From Eublepharis macularius (taxonomy: Eukaryota; Chordata; Lepidosauria; Squamata; Eublepharidae), in assembly GCF_028583425.1 (NCBI RefSeq), contig NC_072800.1, positions 12,475,001 to 12,539,000 on the forward strand: a stretch of 64,000 nt of DNA. The letters run 5' to 3'. Position numbers and translations under genes: made by a program. Positions 1 through 10,399 of this stretch are shown in pieces; position 1 is the first letter of the stretch; each line of letters begins with the position of its first letter. The notes beneath the pieces are model-generated. The model did not search any database. It had not been told where the DNA came from and saw only the letters and a program-made list of their open reading frames with translations.

Positions 1-148
1 AATATATAAGTAGTGCATTTCACTCTCCTTAGAATGCTACGCTAACACTGCAAAGCTTGCATTTGCTCAAAGTTTGCTTTAGAAACCGGAATATGCTTAA
101 TTAACTATTTAAAATTGTAAATTATAGCGGAACTGAAGTATTACTTAC
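1..148 (-). other. ERP44 intron 4, 5' end
   Basis: AT-rich sequence downstream of the exon-4 donor. No coding match or repeat is recognised. Confidence 0.7.
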
Positions 149-264
149 AGTGCTGATCACAATCTACTCTGGCAAACACAACCTGTTTCTTATTTGGAAA
201 TTCTTCCTTAATGACATTGGAAGCTTCCTCAAAGATCGGGTGCAGCATTTGACTAAAGCGACAC
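149..264 (-). CDS. ERP44: ERP44 coding exon 4 (CRFS active site)
   Basis: This 116-nt exon encodes the segment that starts with CRFSQMLHPIFEEAS and ends VVFARVDCDQH. CRFS is the ERP44 replacement for the CxxC redox site: the single active cysteine forms mixed disulfides with clients and with ERO1. The acceptor is CAG just above 264 and the donor is GTAAGT at 143-148. The exon leaves in phase 1. Residue NVIKEEFPNKKQ shows a few changes from the mammalian sequence. Later exons of the gene lie beyond the left edge of the window. Confidence 0.96.
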
Positions 265-538
265 CTGTTGGAAGAAGAGACACCTTGTAAGATGAAAGAG
301 ATTCAAATAAATGTTGGAATAACGAGGGAGCAAGCTGAAAAACTGCCCATAATCTAGTTTAAGTACAAAAACAATATACCTGGGAGTTGTGCAATATCTG
401 AACAAGATACTGGATTTGCATAAATGTTATTTATTCAAGGTTATTTATTGAATTCTAAGGCAATCTGAATCCTGTTCTGACAGTTCAACAAGGAGTTCTA
501 TTTCAGTAACAATGAATGATGAATGTAGAAACACTTAC

Positions 539-578
539 CAATCAGCATAAAAATTCACTAAAGCAACATCTGCATTGT
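539..578 (-). CDS. ERP44: ERP44 coding exon 3 (thioredoxin domain, first part)
   Basis: This 40-nt exon encodes NADVALVNFYADW, the second beta strand of the first thioredoxin-like domain, which leads into the active-site motif. The tryptophan codon is split TG|G across the next junction. The acceptor is AG at 579-580 on the minus strand and the donor is GTAAGT at 533-538. The very short size explains why open-reading-frame scans miss it; phase continuity with both neighbours and near identity to ERP44 support it. Confidence 0.95.
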
Positions 579-1541
579 CTAAAAGGGAAAAAAAAGAAAA
601 TTTTGTTTAAAAATGGTTACGAGAGCACATAGGCAAGACCGAATCATGCTAGAAGATCAATGGACAAAGAGACAGTATCTTGATGTTACAGCTACTACAA
701 TAGTGGGAAAAAACTGGACATTTCTGAATTCACACAATCTTGAGAAATGAACAGGGAGGAATGTTAGCCTATGAATTCAGGCCTTATAACTAGAAAGTCT
801 ATCTCGCTATAAAAATTACTTCCCTTTAGCGTGAGAAGGATGCTACCAGTCCTGTTTTTCTGGATTGTGTAGATCTTTGCCAACAAGGCTGTCCAAGCTT
901 CCGCTTGCCCTTAATGACCTGGTTTCTTTCATCTCAAAATGTTGCATCACTTAGTAGTCGTTGGCTTTTCAGGTTCTTTCATTTGCCACCATTTGGCACG
1001 CCTGCATTCCCCCCGCCCCACCGTTCCTTGCTGAGAGCCAAGCTACAAGCGACATTGCCCACAGGTCCATCCTGTGGTTGCCATCACCATTTTAGAAGCA
1101 TTTGTTATTTTGTTTCCATTGCTGAGAGGCCCTGATCCAAAGCACGCATGTGGTAGCCCCAGGAGCTCTTGTTCTCCCACATCATTTCAGGTGCCAAAAC
1201 AGCAACCAGGAGAAAACAAGCGCCCCTGGGGCTGCTGCAGTATGCACATACTCCGGATTGGGGCCTCCCAGCAATATTTTAGAAACTACAAAACATCTAA
1301 AATGGTGATGGTGGGCACAGGATAGCCCTGTGAATGCTGTCACTTGTAGTGTGGCTCTGAGTATGCGCTGCATGACTGAAAGCTTCTTGGTCTACGAAGC
1401 CTCTAAAGAAACTCCAACTTACTGTGACCTTCCGATGCAGGTGCTTGGGCAATGCATGGCACACAGCAAACTGTCACCCCACTGAGGCACACTGCTCCAT
1501 GATCATTTCTCCAACTGGTTCAGGCACAGCACTCCCTCAGG

Positions 1542-1869
1542 CAGGGCTTTTTTTCAGCTGGAACGCGGTGGAACGGAGTTCCGGCACCTCTTGAAAATGG
1601 TCATATGGCTGGTGGCCCCGCCCCCTGATCTCCAGACAGAGGGAGTTTAGATTGCCCTACGCACCGGAGCGGTGCAGAGGGCAATCTAAACTCCCCTCTG
1701 TCTGGAGATCAGGGGCCGAGGCCACCAGCCATGTGACCATTTTTGCCTAGGGTGATTTAAACTTTAAAAAACTCCCCCCTTGTTCCAGCTGACCCAACGT
1801 GACGTCATTGTGCGGTCCTGAGTTCCACCACTGAGTTCTACCACCTCTTTTCCCAGAAAAAAAGCCCTG
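1542..1869 (+). mobile_element. hAT-type fold-back MITE, copy 1
   Basis: The element has inverted ends CAGGGCTTTTTTT / AAAAAAAGCCCTG and is flanked by the 8-bp duplication CCCTCAGG (1534-1541 and 1870-1877). CAGGG ends with an 8-bp duplication are hAT features. The interior (about 1595-1745) is a long inverted repeat of about 70 bp arms. There is no transposase, so it is non-autonomous. Confidence 0.92.
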
Positions 1870-2204
1870 CCCTCAGGTATGTGCCTAAGAGTGGGGCTTC
1901 TGCCAGCACTCTCTCCTGAATGACTGCGTCCCAGGAGTCATGCAGGAAGCTCAAGCATGCAACAATTGTGGAACTTGCCCCACTCATTTATCCTGATGTA
2001 TATGGACAGGAACTAGAAGTGAGCCTCTGGAGCTCCACGATGTGTCTTTGTAACCACTCCAGTGGCTGCCCTGTGGGGTGGGAGGTGTCGATTCTAGTCC
2101 TGCTTTGCTTTGCCCCCAGCTGGATCAGACAGATTATTAATGCCTTCCCAAGTAAAGGAACTGCAGCTCTGTCTTTGAAAGACGCTATGGAAAGGCCATT
2201 AAAT

Positions 2205-2270
2205 ACACACACACACGGATATATATGTCTGTGTCTGTAGGGAGGGAGGGAGGGAGCGGGGGGGGGGAGA
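2205..2270. repeat. Simple repeats (CA, GGGA, poly-G)
   Basis: An ACAC run is followed by GGGAGGGAGGGAGGGAGC and a run of nine G. Confidence 0.9.
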
Positions 2271-2437
2271 GTGACTGATTGACAGATCCTAATAATCTTA
2301 ATTTGCTATTTGGGGGTACAATACTTAAACAGTATGAAATGGTAACTTCTGGTGTTATTAAAATATTTATACCCTGCCTTTCCTTGTGGCTCAAGATTCC
2401 TTTCAAGTAATAATTTACACGTCACAAATTAAACCAG

Positions 2438-2669
2438 GGGTGTCAAACTCATTTGTTACAAGGGCTGGATCTGATATAAATGTCATTTTGTCAGGCTGGG
2501 CCATGTCTATCATAAAATGTAATGCCAGGTACTGGAATTATAAACCTTATAAAGGACACAGGCAAACCCAATTAATGATAATATTTTTTACTCGAAATGT
2601 AAACATGCTTAAAATATTAACACTCTTTCAGTATTTCCTTTATTTAGCACTTTGATTACTGACACCTCT
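2438..2669. mobile_element. hAT-like remnant (CAGGGGTGTCAAACTC end)
   Basis: The left end CAGGGGTGTCAAACTCATTT is a common hAT terminus. A degenerate counterpart (GACACCTCTTG) lies at about 2659-2669. No convincing target duplication remains. Confidence 0.55.
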
Positions 2670-3089
2670 TGCTCTTAACTGTTGCATCAAAATCTGGAGT
2701 TAAAACTATTACATATTTCCATCCCATACAGGTTCACCTATAAATGCTACCCCCCTGCAACATTTTCAGATATGCCAATTTGTTTAAATTCTCACATATA
2801 TATTACTGAACAGTTTCGTACCAGCCACCAATAGAGTGGAAAATCCCTATGGTCATCTACGTCTCCGTTGCTTCAACAGCCTGCTTGAATCCCTGATTAG
2901 AGAAAACTAGCAGCAGTTCTCATCTTAAGCAACTTGTATCTTGCCCCACAGTGAAAATGAACAGTCCTAAGCAAACTTATTTTCATCTAAACATGCACAG
3001 TACCAGGTTATCACTTCCCACTTCACTCAATGAGCCTTACTCCCCAGTGAGCACACTGTGAATTGCAACTTTCTCGGGAGGGAAGTCCA

Positions 3090-3861
3090 AGGGGTGTGCA
3101 CCCCAAAAAGATTTGGGTTTCCTGCTTCAGGTTTACCAGGAAAATTGGGGGGGGGGGGTTCCTAGATGGCTAGGGGTGGCATTTTTTGCAAGCAAAATTC
3201 ACCAATCCTGCCGGGGAACCTCTCCTAAAGCTCCTCTCATGACCACCCAAGTTTCAGAAACATTGGACTTTCGGGGGCCATGTTATCATCCCCCAACGAA
3301 GGTGTCTCTATCCACTGCCAAGCCCCATTGTTCTCTAAGAGGACCAACCTTCACATCAGAGAATCACTCTAAGAAAAATTTAATTTAAAATACACAAAAC
3401 CATACGAAGCAGGGACACTCTTGCAACTAGAAGTACACTGAAGGCCTCCCCCATATAACCAAACTTATGCAAGGGGACAAACTTCACACCAGAAAATCAC
3501 ACTAAGAAAAATTCCCCCTCCCCCCCGAAGAGAAAAAAACTCACTCTCAAACCAGCCTCCTCCAGGTGCAGTCATCAGGTCCAGTCACGTCCAGGTCCGT
3601 TTTGCTTGTAAAATGTCACCCCCAGCCCCCTAGAAAGCCCCATAGTTTTCCCCATAGGGAACAATGGAGACTAGTTTGAGAGTGATTTTTTTCTCTTTGG
3701 GGAGAGGGGGAACTTTTCTTAGTGCGATAAAAGAGCTGTGGCTTTTCTTGCTGTTTAGTGTGATTTTCTTGCTACTTCGGGATTCAGGTTTTTCTGAATC
3801 TTTTTCCTGCTTCGGTAAACCTGAAGCGGGGAAACCGAATCTTCTTGGGGTGCACACTCCT
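3090..3861. mobile_element. DNA transposon with about 48-bp inverted ends
   Basis: AGGGGTGTGCACCCCAAAAA at the left and TTGGGGTGCACACTCCT at the right are inverted copies, with similarity extending about 48 bp inward through the CTTCAGGTTTACC motif. There is no transposase frame and no clear target duplication. The interior is a set of diverged short blocks such as CACACTAAGAAAAATT. Confidence 0.7.
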
Positions 3862-3863
3862 AG

Positions 3864-4045
3864 TCATGGCTCCATGACAGAGCATCTGCTCCACATGCAG
3901 AAGGCTTCTGCTTCAGTCTCTGGCATCTTCAATTAAAAATGCCAGGCAACGGATGATGCGAAGAACCTCTGCCTGGAACCCTGGAGAGCCATTGCCAGTC
4001 AGAGTACTGCCCTTGATAGGCCAAAGGCATGACTAAGTGAAAAGC
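3864..4045 (+). mobile_element. tRNA-derived SINE (CAGAGCATCTGC family)
   Basis: The head ATGACAGAGCATCTGC followed by CTGCCTGGAACCCTGGAGAG and AGTACTGCCCTTGATAGGCC matches the family represented better at 22985. Confidence 0.65.
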
Positions 4046-5007
4046 AACTTCATTTATGTAATATCCTAAGAGGTTACCCCATTGCACTACTACGTGCCGT
4101 CTTATGCTATCTTATGCTTGCTTCTTCTACATATCCTTTGCAGCTCTGATTTATTGGTTTTATTCTGTTCTATGCCTCTTGATTTTTATGCACTCTTTTA
4201 CTCTCTTACATCTATTGCTTTATCTGATGTTATTGGAATACCCCATATAGAGAAGGAGCTAAGTAAAAATTAAAAAACCAAAACCTAACAGGTGTTCAAA
4301 TCATCCAGAAGCATCCTGCGGCAAGAGTCCACCTTAACAGAAATAAAACTGGCTGGTACCTATTGCTCCCAAGCTGCAACGTCCTCAAGTCAGAAGTGTG
4401 GTAGTTCCCCTCTTTGCTGTCTATCCAGCAAAGCCTTAAAGTTTCTCTCTTCTAGCAGGCCATTGATGCTTAAATTGTTAGGTGTTGACTCGTTGACTTC
4501 TAAACTGGTTTCATATTCCTATGAATATGCATTTGATGTGGAAACACTCTCTTATTTCATGCTGCTTTGACTGAGGTATTTTAGTCTTGCTGATCTGAGC
4601 TGCCTTGGATACATTTTTGTAGCAAGACAGGATATGCATTTTGTAAATAATTCAATAAATAAACTAAGGACCCCTCATTGTCTTCAGCAGCACAGATTTC
4701 CAAAAACAAAAGCAACGAACGCTTCAGCCACTTTTTCCTGAATCAGAGAGGCAGCATTCGGCACTGTAGCATTACCTCTAGTATGCTGCGAATACGCAAG
4801 TGTTTAAATTTCAACTTCATGTCCAAGACTTGAATAACTATATCCAAACTCCTATTGTAATTGTCATAGGACTGCACATGAATATTAAAAGTAATTTAAT
4901 TAGGCCTGTCAAACTACTAAAAAGCCTCTGAATGCTGACTCCAGAAACATCTTGAAAATAAACATTAAATTGCTTGTAGAAACTAAGCATATATGCTATC
5001 AACAAAA

Positions 5008-5222
5008 TATGAGCAAGCTTTGGGTCCAGTTGCACCTTAAAGACCAACTAGATTCCCAGAGTGGGAGCTTTCAAGAGAGCCAAAGCTCCCATATTCAAAC
5101 GCTCTTGAAAGCTCGTACCCTGGAAAGCCTGTTGTCTTCGCCCAGGTGCTAATGGACTCAAATTCTGTACTGCAGACCAACGCACCTACCCTCTTCTACT
5201 GCAGACCAACACAGGTAGCCAC
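5008..5222. repeat. Fold-back retroposon relative
   Basis: CAGTTGCACCTTAAAGACCAAC at the start and CTACTGCAGACCAACACAGG at the end are the shared motifs of this superfamily. GGGAGCTTTCAAGAG and its reverse lie in the middle. The ends are approximate. It lies next to ERP44 exon 2. Confidence 0.6.
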
Positions 5223-5257
5223 CTGAAACAACAAAATATGGACATTCGCATACTTAC

Positions 5258-5330
5258 TTAAAGTATCATCTATATTTCCACTGTCAAGGCTTGTGATTTC
5301 GCTTCTTGTTGGATTTAAAAGCCAGGATAC
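5258..5330 (-). CDS. ERP44: ERP44 coding exon 2
   Basis: This 73-nt exon encodes the end of the signal peptide and the start of the mature protein, with the ERP44-typical stretch EITSLDSGNIDDTL. It is flanked by an AG acceptor (ttttgcag on the minus strand, 5331-5332) and a GTAAGT donor (5252-5257). It enters in phase 0 and leaves with one base (A), which combines with AC from the next exon to give Asn. Intron 1 upstream is about 24.4 kb long. The match to the ERP44 N-terminus is clear by recall; no search was run. Confidence 0.93.
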
Positions 5331-5444
5331 CTGCAAAAGTAGAGATTTTTAAAAACCTGTTCCATACACTCCAGAGAATTTAAACATAACCTCATGCACA
5401 TTATCTTCTTGCCACATTTCAGCATGACCAAAACACACAGACAT

Positions 5445-5600
5445 CCAGTGGCACCTTCCAGACTAACAAGATTTCATTTCAGCGTAATCTTTCGCAGACT
5501 AGGTAGGCTGATATAAAAACCTGTCAGCTTTGAAGGTGCCACTGAACTCCTGTTTATTTTTGCTGCCACAGAGAAACATGGCCAGTCCTCTGGAATTGTT
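5445..5600. repeat. Fold-back retroposon relative
   Basis: CCAGTGGCACCTTCCAGACT and AAGGTGCCACTGAACTCCTG are inverted versions of the same end motif, about 65 bp apart. It is more diverged than the copies at 19349 and 30554. Confidence 0.5.
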
Positions 5601-6198
5601 AACATGGCCCAGATAGACACAGAGCTCAATTCAAGCGCTTTGATTAGGCTCTATAAAACAAACGGGATCTAATCACCAAGATTGGGGGGGGGGCATGCAG
5701 GGACACCCACCACAAGCATTTTTTTGCCTTGTTATTTTACAGTCCACTGATCAATTCCAATGCTTTATATATAATGTAGAATTTCGTCTGGGAGCATAAA
5801 TCATCAGTTCTTCCACAATATTTTTTTCTGCAAGAAATCAACAGCATATCCTTGCTAATCGTTTCCTTTAACTCCTTTTCCAGAGATGAATTTCAACATT
5901 TTCTACAAGGAAATTAATTTTTGCCCCACTTCATCCAAGTTGAAGGCCACATTGCTCATGATATTTTTCCTGGAATGATTTAATCCCCGTGCATGAAAGA
6001 TAAATGGAGTGGGTATTTACTGTGCTGCATTCACACCAGGTTAAAAGCTGGTAGCCTCCAAACCCTTCCCCCTGTGACAAAACATTAGAACTGCTTTCAT
6101 CCATGGTTATGCATAGATGTATACACTGTTTCTGCATAGGAAAAGAGCCATTCCAAATATTCTGTGGCTGTTCTGTTATTAATAACAACCCCATAAGG

Positions 6199-6508
6199 CA
6201 GGGGTGGGCAAATTGCGGCCCGTGGGCCACATGCGGCCCGCTACAGAGTTTTTTGTGGCCCGCCAAGACAGTCAGACAAATCCGCCTTGAACCGAGCTAT
6301 AGATGATATGAAATTAGCACAATAAATAAATTGAATAAAACTACCACTATTTTATTTAATTTATATTTATTGATTTTTATGATACAATTTATACCTTTTC
6401 TGAAATGCAAAGTTAACTAATGAATGCAATCATTTTAAAAGGTGCGGCCCTCCGCTAACCTCCGCTCCCACAAAGTGGCCCCCGAGCCAAAACAATTGCC
6501 CACCCCTG
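6199..6508. mobile_element. hAT-type element with CAGGGGTGGGCAA ends
   Basis: Inverted ends CAGGGGTGGGCAAATTG and CAATTGCCCACCCCTG are flanked by a perfect 8-bp duplication CCATAAGG (6191-6198 and 6509-6516). The GCGGCCCG-rich border and AT-rich core are typical of non-autonomous hAT elements. It lies in ERP44 intron 1. Confidence 0.92.
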
Positions 6509-7190
6509 CCATAAGGGAACCTTTCCATTTCCCTCTTAGTGGAGGAAAGAAGATGCCACTACGAAGGCAGTCTGCAGACTGAGGGATGCAGCAGAGAATA
6601 AGGACCTTTTCAGGGAAGGGACAGCTCAAGATGAGATTAGCTGGAAGATAAGACCACCCATTCTAGGGAGAACAGGAAAAAGGAAAAGATTACTTGGGGT
6701 TTACATGATGTACACATTAGGGCTTGAAGGAGAAGTGAATGAAAGCATTGGAATACTTCCCCATTAATGGTGGTGGAAAGCGCTGGGTTTCTAAGAATGT
6801 ATTGCATTTCCGTCCCACCATTCTCCAAGGTGCTCATGGCTGCATATACACCCCCGCCCTCTTTATCCTCAAACAACTCAGTGAGGTGGGTTACGTTGAG
6901 ATAGCATGTGACTGGCTCCAAGTTATCTATTGAACTTCAAAACAGTATGAGGATTCGTATTGAATCCAGGTGGTCTTCCTAGTCATAGTTCAACCATGAT
7001 ATCACACCAGAAGTGTGGTAACTGAACCTTAACAGCACTGGCCACAAGCCCTGTCCCCTAAAATCAGTGGCATGACTCAAGCACTGTAGCCCACCTTACA
7101 CTCTATGCTAGGGAATGGCATTTTCCTTGGAAATAACCTCAGACTATGACTAACTTACAGATCTTGCAACTGATAACAATTCTATTTTTT

Positions 7191-7277
7191 CAGTGTGATC
7201 CTAAGCAGAGTTATACCATTCTAAGCCCATTGAAATCAATGGGCTTAGAATGGTATAACTCTGCTTAGGACTGCACT
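7191..7277. repeat. Near-perfect palindromic MITE
   Basis: Two 35-bp arms (7199-7233 and 7236-7270) are perfect reverse complements separated by only AA. They contain GCAGAGTTATACCATTC. Short outer extensions (CAGTGTGA / TGCACTA) continue the pairing imperfectly. It looks like a very short fold-back element. Confidence 0.85.
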
Positions 7278-7352
7278 ATTTATTTAGAAAGTATTTATGC
7301 TGCCTGTCCAGGAAACTGCCTGAGGTGGCTTACAAAACAAAAACAACATTTT

Positions 7353-7726
7353 TAAATGGACAAACTAACAAGAAACTTGAAAGATCAAGAACCAAAAATA
7401 TTTTTGGAAGATTGGAAAAAGCTGAAAAAATATATGGAAAAGAAATGGGATGTTAAGGGACAATTATGGTCTTTTGAAGGGTTTTAATGATACTAAGTAA
7501 GATAAGATATAGTTAAGATCTTTACTAATAATAAGATAAGAACAACTATAATATAGAAATAATGTGATATTAATAGCGGGGGGTTCAAGTGCTGTTGGAA
7601 GTCAACATCGAAAAGGGGGAGGGGAGGGGGTGGGGAAATATACTTGTGGGAATTGAAATGGATTGTATTTGTGTTTTAATCTGACTATATATTGACCCAT
7701 CCAATAAAAATTTATTAATTAAAAAA
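7353..7726 (+). mobile_element. 5'-truncated L1, 3' end
   Basis: The left part encodes the C-terminus of L1 ORF2 (DWKKLKKYMEKKWD-like, ending at a TAA), nearly the same as the end of the full-length L1 at 55947. A 3' UTR follows with a G-rich purine tract (7610-7640) and an A-rich tail. An identical 21-bp sequence flanks both ends (7332-7352 and 7727-7747), a textbook target-site duplication, so the insertion is young. Confidence 0.92.
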
Positions 7727-8399
7727 ACAAAACAAAAACAACATTTTAGAAGATACTAAAACCCAGCATTTAAAACCCAGTTCAGCATAAAAACACAGAC
7801 CATAAAACAGAATGCCGTATCTTAAAATACCAGTTTCCAGACTCATCCCGTTAATTATAGGTCTGGGTGAACAGAAACCATCTGTATGGCACCTAAAAGA
7901 AAGTAACCTAGGTGTCAGGTGAGTCTCAAGAAGACAGAAATTCCATAAGCGAGTCGCCACTACTGAAAAAGCCATCGGCCTCACCTCATAAGGCAGGGGC
8001 AGAGAGCAGCGCTTGTGAGGCAGATCTTACCTGTCTGAATGGACATTATGGGACAAGGTGGTTCTTCACGTACCCTGGTCCCAAGCCAAACCTTGTTTAC
8101 ACTTAAGCAGCAATCATGCCCGATGCAGCCAAGTGGTTAAGCACATTGCCTGCCCATTAGTAAAGTGGGCATCTAGTGTGCAGACATGCTGAGAACCCAA
8201 GCTTGGAGGAGGGAGAAAGAGGCTCCGTTCCCCCCCCCCCTCCAAAGTCAATCCTTGGGTTTTAAGAGATCGTGCATCTCCCTCAACTTCCACTGCTTAA
8301 GCAGAGACATCATCAGCCTGAGAACATATCCTGAAAGGTTTAATGGATAAGCAACAAATGTATAGCACAGGTATAACAAGTGTATAGTACAGGTATAAG

Positions 8400-8805
8400 C
8401 AGGGCTTTTTTTCTGGGAAAAGAGGTGGTGGAACTCAGTGGGTTGCCAGCACAGCGGGCAACTCCTGGCAGGAGGTGGTGCCCCTGGTACCACATGCGCG
8501 TGAGCAAAGTGCGCACATGCTCCCAGGAACGCACAATAATGTCACTTTGGGTCAGCTGGAACAAGGGGGAAGTTTTTTAAAAAGTTTAAATTGCCCTCGG
8601 TGAAAATGGTCACATGGCCGGTGGCCCCGCCCCCTGATCTCCAGACAGAGGGGAGTTGAGATTGCCCTCCGCACCGCTCCGGCGCGGAGGGCAATCTAAA
8701 CTCCCCTCTGTCTGGAGATCAGGGGGCGGGGCCACCGGCCATGTGACCATTTTCAAGAGGTGCCGGAACTCTGTTCCACCGTATTCCAGTTGAAAAAAAG
8801 CCCTG
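8400..8805 (-). mobile_element. hAT-type fold-back MITE, copy 2
   Basis: This is the same family as the element at 1542 but inserted in the opposite orientation. Its target duplication GGTATAAG is perfect (8392-8399 and 8806-8813). Internal inverted arms run from about 8603 to 8754 with a centre near 8678. At 406 bp it is the longest copy and carries an extra segment near 8440-8600. Confidence 0.93.
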
Positions 8806-8864
8806 GGTATAAGGAAAGGGAACATTGGAAACTATAGAAGTGGTAGATTGAACCACAGCCTAAA

Positions 8865-9565
8865 GTTACTCGAGAAGAGAAGTCTAAGATTTCTAGAAAT
8901 TTTGAAGCCATGGGGGAAAAAATTGGGAACAACTGAACTATATGCAAAACGTGCTGTCCTATCAATTACTATACATTACTTAGCATATAAAATTGCAATA
9001 TGTTACATATTTACAGAATTTAGAAGCTATAAATGCTTTAGTTTTTTCAAATATACCCAGTAGCTGTGAGAGAACTGTAAGCTGATGTGCCCTATGCTAC
9101 CATAGCACATGTATTGTAATTTTTGCTACCTGAAAAGTAGAAAAAATAGAAGTTAAACAGAAAACATAAGCTTTCTGGTAAATAACAAAATATATGACTT
9201 GGTCAGAAAGAGAGTCACATACTTGCAAATAAAACGAATAGCATACTTTGTAACATTAAAACATTGAACTATTCAGTGGTGCTTATCAGCATACACATTA
9301 TAGCATTTTAATTATGTACAAAATTGGTCACATTTAAAAATAAAACTATTGGCACCTCAAGTGTCTAATCAGAATCAGTTTCTGGGCCTTCCTTTTTATC
9401 CTGCTCTTTGGAAAATTTGAGGTGAACAGAAATTAAAATGAACTTCTCTCCTTTTTCATACCTTCTAGGTACAGAAAGGCATCTTGGATTTAACAGTATG
9501 CCCATCTTGTCTTTAAAAGTATTTCAGTCGTTATAAAAGACAAAATATTCCATGTGTTTTTTTCA
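8865..9565. repeat. Unidentified duplicated segment, copy A
   Basis: Related in order and sequence to 14405-15190: AGAAATTTTGAAGCCATGG, ACCCAGTAGCTGTGAGAGA, CCTATGCTA, TAATTTTTGC, TTGTAACATT, and TTAAAAGTATTTCA appear in the same order in both. It has no coding potential. Its origin is unknown: it could be an old local duplication or two copies of an unrecognised repeat. Confidence 0.6.
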
Positions 9566-9965
9566 GTAAGGGAAAAAAATGAGAAAAAAACCCCACCTTT
9601 CCACCCTAATTTTTTTGGCTTTTCCCCAAGCCTTCACATCTTTATGCCTCCACTACACCCTTAGACCATCTTTTCCAGGACTAGACTACTTCTAACATTT
9701 AGAAGGTTCTTCCTAGACTATCAGCAAATCTCTTCTATAAAGCAAAAGTCAATCCCTTTGATCTTCCTTCCTCTGGTTTACTTTTAATTCATAAATAGAT
9801 AAATAAAAATGAATGAATGAAATCCAGAAGAAATAAAGCTTGACCAATGCTGACTGGGGAAAAAAGACGTCTTACTAGCTGTAATGATTTGTGGTTTGTA
9901 TTTAAAACTTTTAAAACTTTGCCTTTGGACCTCTAATCCAGCTCCACCTTCCTTTACCTCAAACT

Positions 9966-10370
9966 TATATAGGGCTGCCAGCCCCCCCCCTCTGGGGGGA
10001 AATCCCCTGCTCCAAGCCTCTACCCCTCCCACTGCTTACCTGGCTGGAGGGGGGGGGGAGCATGGACAACAGGCTTGGGAGGCAAGCACGCAGCAGCTGC
10101 ACTCCCCAGCAGGTGCGACAACTTCATTTCCTCAAGTGATGTCATTGCGCCGAGCGGCGGGCATGCTCCTGTGCTTTGCAAGGGGCCAACAGGTTGAATT
10201 GGCTCCCCCGCAAAGCGAAGGAGCAAGCCCACTGCTGGTGGAATGACGTAAGTTCCTGGAAGTGATGTCTTTGCTCCAGGAGGGCAAGCACTTTGTGCAC
10301 AGGATTTACCCCAAAGGTGCCAGGTCCCCCCTCCTGTTGGGTGGGTATAGGGACCTGGCAAGCCGAAACT
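9966..10370. mobile_element. GC-rich repeat with GGGCTGCCAG ends
   Basis: The left border AGGGCTGCCAGCCCC and the right border GGGACCTGGCAAGCC are imperfect inverted repeats around a GC-rich interior. That layout fits a non-autonomous DNA transposon. No target duplication was found. Confidence 0.5.
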
Positions 10371-10399
10371 TGTACCTCAGGAGGACTGTGGTCACAACC

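Larger units (their letters stand above)
265..5257 (-). other. ERP44 introns 2 and 3
   Basis: Intron sequence around exon 3 (539-578). Besides the repeats listed separately, 581-1530, 1880-2430 and 4050-5000 show nothing I can identify. Confidence 0.75.

Noticed and set aside
1920-2240. Frame of about 106 codons
   Set aside because: No family recognised, ends in simple repeats, and no splice or codon evidence.
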